This document shows, piece by piece, positions 4,630 to 8,320 of a DNA stretch of 8,320 bases. A program made the position numbers and the translations under genes. The stretch is taken from positions 1-8,320 of the forward strand of contig JAUVAG010000030.1 of the NCBI GenBank assembly GCA_030591825.1. The letters are read 5' to 3'. How positions within the stretch are numbered: position 1 is the first letter of the stretch; each line of letters opens with the position of its first letter. Below the pieces are notes generated by a model. It had not been told where the DNA came from, made no database searches, and saw only the letters and a list, made by a program, of their open reading frames with translations. This stretch comes from Dethiosulfatibacter sp. (GTDB lineage: Bacteria > Bacillota > Clostridia > Tissierellales > Dethiosulfatibacteraceae).

Positions 4630-6282
4630 ATGACAAACAAGAGAAAATTTTTATCACTTCTATTGGTTTTAGTTATGTGTTTATCAGTTTTCGCTGGATG
4701 TAGCAAACCTGCAGAAGAACCTGCAGCACCAGCTGAACCGACTGAACCAACTGAGCCGGCAGAACCAGCAGAGGAACCTGATTCAAACGAACCTGTTTCA
4801 GAAGACGATAAGTTTGGTGGAGTAATAACAATTGCACTATCTTCTTCTCCAAAGAATCTTGATCCAATCATGTATACAGGAACATATGAAAGCCAAGTAA
4901 TAGGAAGCGTGGCCGACACTCTTGTAGCTTACAAGCATGATTTATCAGGAATTGCTCCAAACCTGGCTACAGAATGGTCTACAAGCGAAGACGGTATGGT
5001 ATATACCTTCAAGCTTAGAGATGATGTATATTTCCAAAAAGGTGACTATCAGGATGGAAAACAACTAACTGCAGCTGATGTTAAATATGCTCTTGAAAGA
5101 TCTGCTACCCAATCTGCAATGAACAGACTTGGAATGGTTGACCATGTAGATATAATCAATGACTTTGAAGTTGCAATCTATCTTAAAGAGCCAAGTTCAG
5201 CATTCCTTACAGTTCTTACTGATGCAGGAAATGTAATAGTTCCTCAGGAAGAGGTTGAAGGTTGGGGAGATTCATTCGGATCTCACCTTGTAGGTACAGG
5301 ACCTTTCACATTAGAAGAATTCAAGAAAGACCAGGAAGTAATTCTTGCTAAAAACGAAAACTACTGGGCTGGAACTCCTTATGTTGACGGTGTAATATTC
5401 AAAATCATCACAGATGCAAGTCAGATGACCAATGCACTTAGAACAGGCGAAATAGATATTGCAACAGATCTAGGCGGAGAGAGTGTAAAGATAGTCAAAG
5501 ACGATGCAGACCTTATAATCCAAGAAGTACCTGGTCTTCATGTTGCATATATGTACATGAACCTAATGAACGGACCAACTGCTGATATCAAAGTCAGAGA
5601 AGCTATAATAAGAGCTGTCGACATTGATGAAATGGTTAAGGGAATATATCAATTTGATGAAGCTCAAAGAGCTTATCTTCCATTGCCTCCAGGTTCATGG
5701 GGATATGATTCTTCACTTGAGAGCATAGTACCATCATATGATCCTGAGCTGGCAAAACAATTACTTACTGAAGCAGGATATCCTGATGGATTTGCACTGG
5801 AAATATATGTTTCCAACAAGGCTGCAAGAGTTAAAATGGCTACAATTCTTCAAGCATACCTTAAGCAGAATCTTAACATTGATGTTGAAATAAAAACTGC
5901 TGAGTGGGGTACTTTCAGCGAAATCGCTTCAAGCGGACAAGCAGACATGTACGGAATGTCTTGGACATGGTATCCAGATCCATTCTTCTTCCTAAACAAA
6001 ATGTTCCACAGTAGTGAAATAGGTGCACTAGGTAACGGTCAAGGATACAACAACCCTGAAGTTGACAGACTGTTAGATGAAGCACTGACAATTACAGATA
6101 CTGACGAAAGAGCAGTACTATACCAAGAAGCTTTGAAACTTATAACAGAAAACTATTCAAGAATCAATTATTCAAACGAAAAATCAATTTTCGGATTCAA
6201 TCCAGCAGTACAAGATTTCGAGATGAGAGCTGATGGCAAAATCGTCGTTTGTTCCCCTGAAATAAATGTTTGGATGAAGTAA
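4630..6282 (+). CDS. Oligo/dipeptide ABC transporter, substrate-binding lipoprotein (SBP_bac_5)
   Basis: This 550-residue lipoprotein is anchored outside the membrane and captures peptides (possibly another family-5 ligand such as nickel or sugars) for the permeases downstream. The signal peptide is MTNKRKF, then a hydrophobic stretch, then VFAGC with the lipidated Cys at residue 24. Residues 27-50 form a Pro/Glu/Ala-rich tether. The binding domain starts near GGVITIAL (63-70). Family-5 hallmarks are ADTLVAY (95-101), APNLATEW (109-116) with YTFKLRDDVYF (125-135), the GTGPF motif (222-226) and NENYW (242-246). The C-terminal lobe ends in an intact tail. The length is usual for the family. Ribosome-binding site AGGGAGG (4618-4624) stands five bases before the ATG. 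The gene follows DUF1177 by 61 bp and is probably cotranscribed. The specificity (Dpp, Opp or App type) cannot be decided from sequence. Confidence 0.93.
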   Translation: MTNKRKFLSLLLVLVMCLSVFAGCSKPAEEPAAPAEPTEPTEPAEPAEEPDSNEPVSEDDKFGGVITIALSSSPKNLDPIMYTGTYESQVIGSVADTLVAYKHDLSGIAPNLATEWSTSEDGMVYTFKLRDDVYFQKGDYQDGKQLTAADVKYALERSATQSAMNRLGMVDHVDIINDFEVAIYLKEPSSAFLTVLTDAGNVIVPQEEVEGWGDSFGSHLVGTGPFTLEEFKKDQEVILAKNENYWAGTPYVDGVIFKIITDASQMTNALRTGEIDIATDLGGESVKIVKDDADLIIQEVPGLHVAYMYMNLMNGPTADIKVREAIIRAVDIDEMVKGIYQFDEAQRAYLPLPPGSWGYDSSLESIVPSYDPELAKQLLTEAGYPDGFALEIYVSNKAARVKMATILQAYLKQNLNIDVEIKTAEWGTFSEIASSGQADMYGMSWTWYPDPFFFLNKMFHSSEIGALGNGQGYNNPEVDRLLDEALTITDTDERAVLYQEALKLITENYSRINYSNEKSIFGFNPAVQDFEMRADGKIVVCSPEINVWMK

Positions 6283-6291
6283 AAATTCATC

Positions 6292-6327
6292 ACCGAAGAC
6301 TCTGTGTTCATATGCAGAGTCTTCGGT
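6292..6327 (+). promoter_or_regulatory. Strong intercistronic stem-loop after the binding-protein gene
   Basis: ACCGAAGACTCTG (6292-6304) and CAGAGTCTTCGGT (6315-6327) pair perfectly over 13 bp with a 10-nt loop, nine bases past the stop codon and 41 bases before the next start. No T-run follows (TATACAAAAA), so full termination is unlikely. In many peptide and sugar ABC operons such a hairpin stabilises the upstream binding-protein mRNA or lowers read-through, giving more binding protein than permease. That role is inferred here. Confidence 0.6.
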
Positions 6328-6368
6328 TATACAAAAATTTCAACTATATCCAGCTAAGGAGTGAAAAA

Positions 6369-7331
6369 ATGGTAAAAACAATTCTTCAAAGAATATTGCA
6401 ACTAATTCCCATACTCTTTATTGTTTCCACAATAATATTTGTAATTACCAGAATGATTCCTGGAGACCCTGCATTAACCATGCTTGGACCACAGGCCCCA
6501 GTAGAAGCAGTTGAAGAATTAAGAGAAGAACTAGGACTAAATAAAAACATTGCAGAGCAGTATTTAATATATTTAAAGGACTTACTAAAAGGCAATTTCG
6601 GCAAATCATATGCCTACAATGAACCTGTTATGAAACTAATTCTGGAAAGATTTCCAAACACGTTGATATTGACTGCAATCAGTATGTTGCTTGCCATGTT
6701 CATTGCAATACCAATAGGAATTATATCTGCTACAAGACAGTATTCAATATTTGATTATGTGTCAATGATTGGAGCATTAGTCGGTGTATCCATGCCCATA
6801 TTCTGGCTGGGACTTATGCTTGTACTTGTTTTCAGTGTTAATCTGGAATGGCTGCCTTCAATAGGCATGGGAAGTATGGATAAGGGACTTTGGGATGTAA
6901 TCAAGCATTTAATACTACCTTGCGTCTGCCTGGCAACAATACCGGCAGCAACCTTTGCGAGAATAACACGTTCAAGCATGTTGGACATAGTCAAACAGGA
7001 TTATATCAAATCACTTCGTTCAAAGGGATTAAGGGAAAACATAGTAATATGGACGCATGCATTTAAAAACGCTCTTCCTCCAATACTCACAGTAATAGGT
7101 CTTCAGGTTTCTACCTCACTCTCGGGAGCAATACTGACTGAAACAATTTTCAGCTGGCCAGGAATGGGACGAATGATAGTTGATGCAATAGAAAACAGAG
7201 ATTATATGCTTATCCAAGGCTCGATTCTATTTATAGCCTTTATATTCGTGTTCGTCAATCTCATAGTCGATATTTTATATCTCTATGTCAATCCGAAGGT
7301 AAGCTATGACGGTGAGAAAGGAGGATCCTAA
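6369..7331 (+). CDS. Peptide ABC transporter permease, DppB/OppB type
   Basis: This 320-residue inner-membrane subunit forms the translocation channel together with the next gene's product. I chose the ATG at 6369 because AAGGAG (6356-6361) lies seven bases upstream and the protein then begins MVKTILQRILQLIPILFIVS, the usual N-terminal helix of DppB-type permeases. An earlier in-frame ATG at 6270 would overlap the binding-protein gene and read through the hairpin. Family marks are RMIPGDPA (28-35), the KGNFGKSY loop (74-81), the helix block at about 96-160, and the EAA loop DYIKSLRSKGLRENIVIWTH continuing into AFKNALPP (211-238), which docks on the ATPases. FSWPGMGRMIVDAI (261-274) and ENRDYMLIQG (275-284) near the end are also typical. 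Length is normal. Its stop codon overlaps the next start by one base. Confidence 0.93.
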   Translation: MVKTILQRILQLIPILFIVSTIIFVITRMIPGDPALTMLGPQAPVEAVEELREELGLNKNIAEQYLIYLKDLLKGNFGKSYAYNEPVMKLILERFPNTLILTAISMLLAMFIAIPIGIISATRQYSIFDYVSMIGALVGVSMPIFWLGLMLVLVFSVNLEWLPSIGMGSMDKGLWDVIKHLILPCVCLATIPAATFARITRSSMLDIVKQDYIKSLRSKGLRENIVIWTHAFKNALPPILTVIGLQVSTSLSGAILTETIFSWPGMGRMIVDAIENRDYMLIQGSILFIAFIFVFVNLIVDILYLYVNPKVSYDGEKGGS

Positions 7332-8224
7332 TGTCAAACAGTTCACTTGATATAAAAAGCCAGGAAGAAATGCTAAAAAAAGAAAGAAAAGCAAACAATG
7401 CCTGGAATAAGCTAAAAAGAAACAAAACAGCCATGATCGGTCTTGTCATAGTAACAATCATGGTTTTAATGGCCATAACGTCTCCTGTACTGGCTCCTTT
7501 TGATCCAAATGAAATGAGCCTTTCCAACATACACTTAAAGCCCGGTGAACAAGGACATCTATTCGGCACCGATGAATTCGGAAGAGACCTTCTCAGCAGG
7601 ATAATCTACGGTTCAAGAATATCAATGATTGTGGCCGTAGGAGGAACTATTGTAGGAGGACTAATTGGAGTATTCCTTGGACTCATATCAGGATTCAAGG
7701 GAGGTCTTGTTGATTCAGTAATAATGAGATTTATGGATGGAATGTTCGCTTTCCCCTTTGTACTGTTGTCCATAGTTCTCATGACAGTCCTTGGTAATGG
7801 CCTCAATAATGTAATTCTGGCCATAGGCATTGCCAATGTCCCCAGATATGCAAGGATTGTAAGAGGCCAGGTACACATAGTCAAAAACGAAGAGTACTGT
7901 AATGCTGTAAGAGCACTCGGTGCATCAAACAAAAGACTTTTGTTCAACCATATTTTACCTAATATTATGTCTCCATTAATTGTCTATGCTACCCTTAACA
8001 TAGCTGGAGCAATAATTTCAGAAGCGGCATTGAGCTTCCTTGGACTTGGTATAACACCTCCTACAGCTTCATGGGGCAATATTCTAAGAGCTGGAAAGGA
8101 AAGTCTCAATACAGCACCACATATAGCAATAACCTCAGGAATCTTCATACTTTTAACAGTTCTTGGATTCAACCTTCTTGGTGATGGAATCAGAGATGTC
8201 CTTGACCCTAAAATGAAGCAATAA
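7331..8224 (+). CDS. Peptide ABC transporter permease, DppC/OppC type
   Basis: This 297-residue inner-membrane subunit is the partner of the preceding DppB-type permease. It starts in TAATG, sharing one base with the previous stop, which indicates translational coupling. AAAGGAGG (7317-7324) stands six bases before the ATG. The order of features is typical: a charged cytoplasmic N-terminus with KLKRNKTAMIGL (27-38, the OppC N-terminal segment), first membrane helix (about 35-55), LAPFDPN (54-60), HLFGTDEFGRDLLSRIIYGS (76-95), the helical block, the EAA loop EEYCNAVRALGASNKRLLFN with HILPN (187-211), and SEAALSFLGLGITPP (230-244). It ends in GDGIRDVLDPKMKQ, the expected C-terminus. The genes for the energising ATPases (DppD/DppF type) are not in the window and, if linked, begin at least 96 bp further on. 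Confidence 0.93.
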   Translation: MSNSSLDIKSQEEMLKKERKANNAWNKLKRNKTAMIGLVIVTIMVLMAITSPVLAPFDPNEMSLSNIHLKPGEQGHLFGTDEFGRDLLSRIIYGSRISMIVAVGGTIVGGLIGVFLGLISGFKGGLVDSVIMRFMDGMFAFPFVLLSIVLMTVLGNGLNNVILAIGIANVPRYARIVRGQVHIVKNEEYCNAVRALGASNKRLLFNHILPNIMSPLIVYATLNIAGAIISEAALSFLGLGITPPTASWGNILRAGKESLNTAPHIAITSGIFILLTVLGFNLLGDGIRDVLDPKMKQ

Positions 8225-8279
8225 CAAGACATAACAAATACATGATAAACACAAAAATATATTTTAATAAAACAAGAAA

Positions 8280-8319
8280 GCAGCTATGCTGCGTTAACCG
8301 GGTCACGCTTCATGTGACC
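8280..8319 (+). promoter_or_regulatory. Two hairpins at the right edge, 55 bp past the permease gene
   Basis: GCAGC (8280-8284) pairs with GCTGC (8288-8292) around a 3-nt loop. GGTCAC (8301-8306) pairs with GTGACC (8314-8319) around a 7-nt loop. The second stem stops one base before the window edge, so a following T-run cannot be seen. This could be the operon terminator, or a regulatory leader or spacer before ATPase genes. Both stems are GC-richer than the surrounding intergenic DNA, which suggests they are selected. Confidence 0.4.
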
Positions 8320-8320
8320 A

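Noticed and set aside
4708..4779. Short tandem Pro/Glu/Ala codon repeats as a mobile or phase-variable repeat
   Set aside because: The units are irregular and in frame, and such tethers are usual after the lipid anchor of Gram-positive binding proteins.
4614..4919. Minus-strand open frame rich in Ser/Gly/Ala repeats, opposite the binding-protein gene
   Set aside because: It is the shadow of the Pro/Glu-rich tether and signal-peptide codons of the real gene.
6270..6368. Longer start for the DppB-type permease
   Set aside because: The added 33 residues are not permease-like, overlap the binding-protein gene and run through the hairpin; AAGGAG supports 6369.
7606..7947. Minus-strand 113-codon open frame inside the DppC-type gene
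   Set aside because: It is a shadow of the conserved permease codons, with no start signals or family resemblance.

Overview
The window is AT-rich, with strong purine-rich ribosome binding sites (AAGGAGG type), a lipoprotein-type solute-binding protein with a Pro/Glu-rich linker, and short A/T-rich gaps. This suggests a low-GC Gram-positive anaerobe of the Clostridia/Tissierellia type. That placement is inferred from style and gene content; no rRNA or marker gene is present.

Left part (about 1-3203, all genes on the minus strand): the order of transcription, right to left, is an M20 'peptidase T-like' metallopeptidase, an intact MFS transporter of the fosmidomycin-resistance (Fsr) type, and a flavodoxin. 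The two outer genes are broken. The peptidase has one in-frame amber stop at codon 273 of 370, and just before it a stretch that reads like a compensated -1/+1 frameshift. The flavodoxin has lost its middle: its N-terminal FMN-binding half and its C-terminal tail lie in different frames at an abrupt junction. A perfect 23-bp palindrome with a Fur/PerR-box-like core sits on the likely flavodoxin promoter. Intrinsic-terminator-like hairpins follow the flavodoxin remnant and the peptidase pseudogene. Positions 1-243 hold at most a 22-codon tail of an unidentified plus-strand gene, an imperfect inverted repeat and the flavodoxin terminator.

Middle (3204-3644): a 441-bp gene-free, very AT-rich divergent control region. 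It contains a perfect 14-bp palindrome (TGTGCATATGCACA) about 60 bp before the plus-strand operon, and a 10-bp copy of its right part 40 bp before the peptidase pseudogene. It also holds a second 14-bp palindrome over a candidate -35 box.

Right part (3645-8224, plus strand): a compact operon of a DUF1177-family protein, an oligo/dipeptide-binding lipoprotein (SBP_bac_5), and two inner-membrane permeases (DppB/OppB and DppC/OppC types; their stop and start codons overlap by one base). A strong 13-bp hairpin lies between the binding protein and the first permease and could set their different expression levels. No ATPase genes (DppD/DppF type) are visible; they may lie past the right edge, where two more hairpins occur.

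Taken together, the right half is a peptide-uptake locus divergent from a peptidase that would have digested imported peptides. The peptidase has decayed while DUF1177 and the transporter remain intact. The most interesting unexplained element is the DUF1177 protein. Its motif layout (SDGDGALAAL, THICP, SIDTTKGN, GASHPLDVE) loosely parallels that of M20/M42 metallopeptidases.
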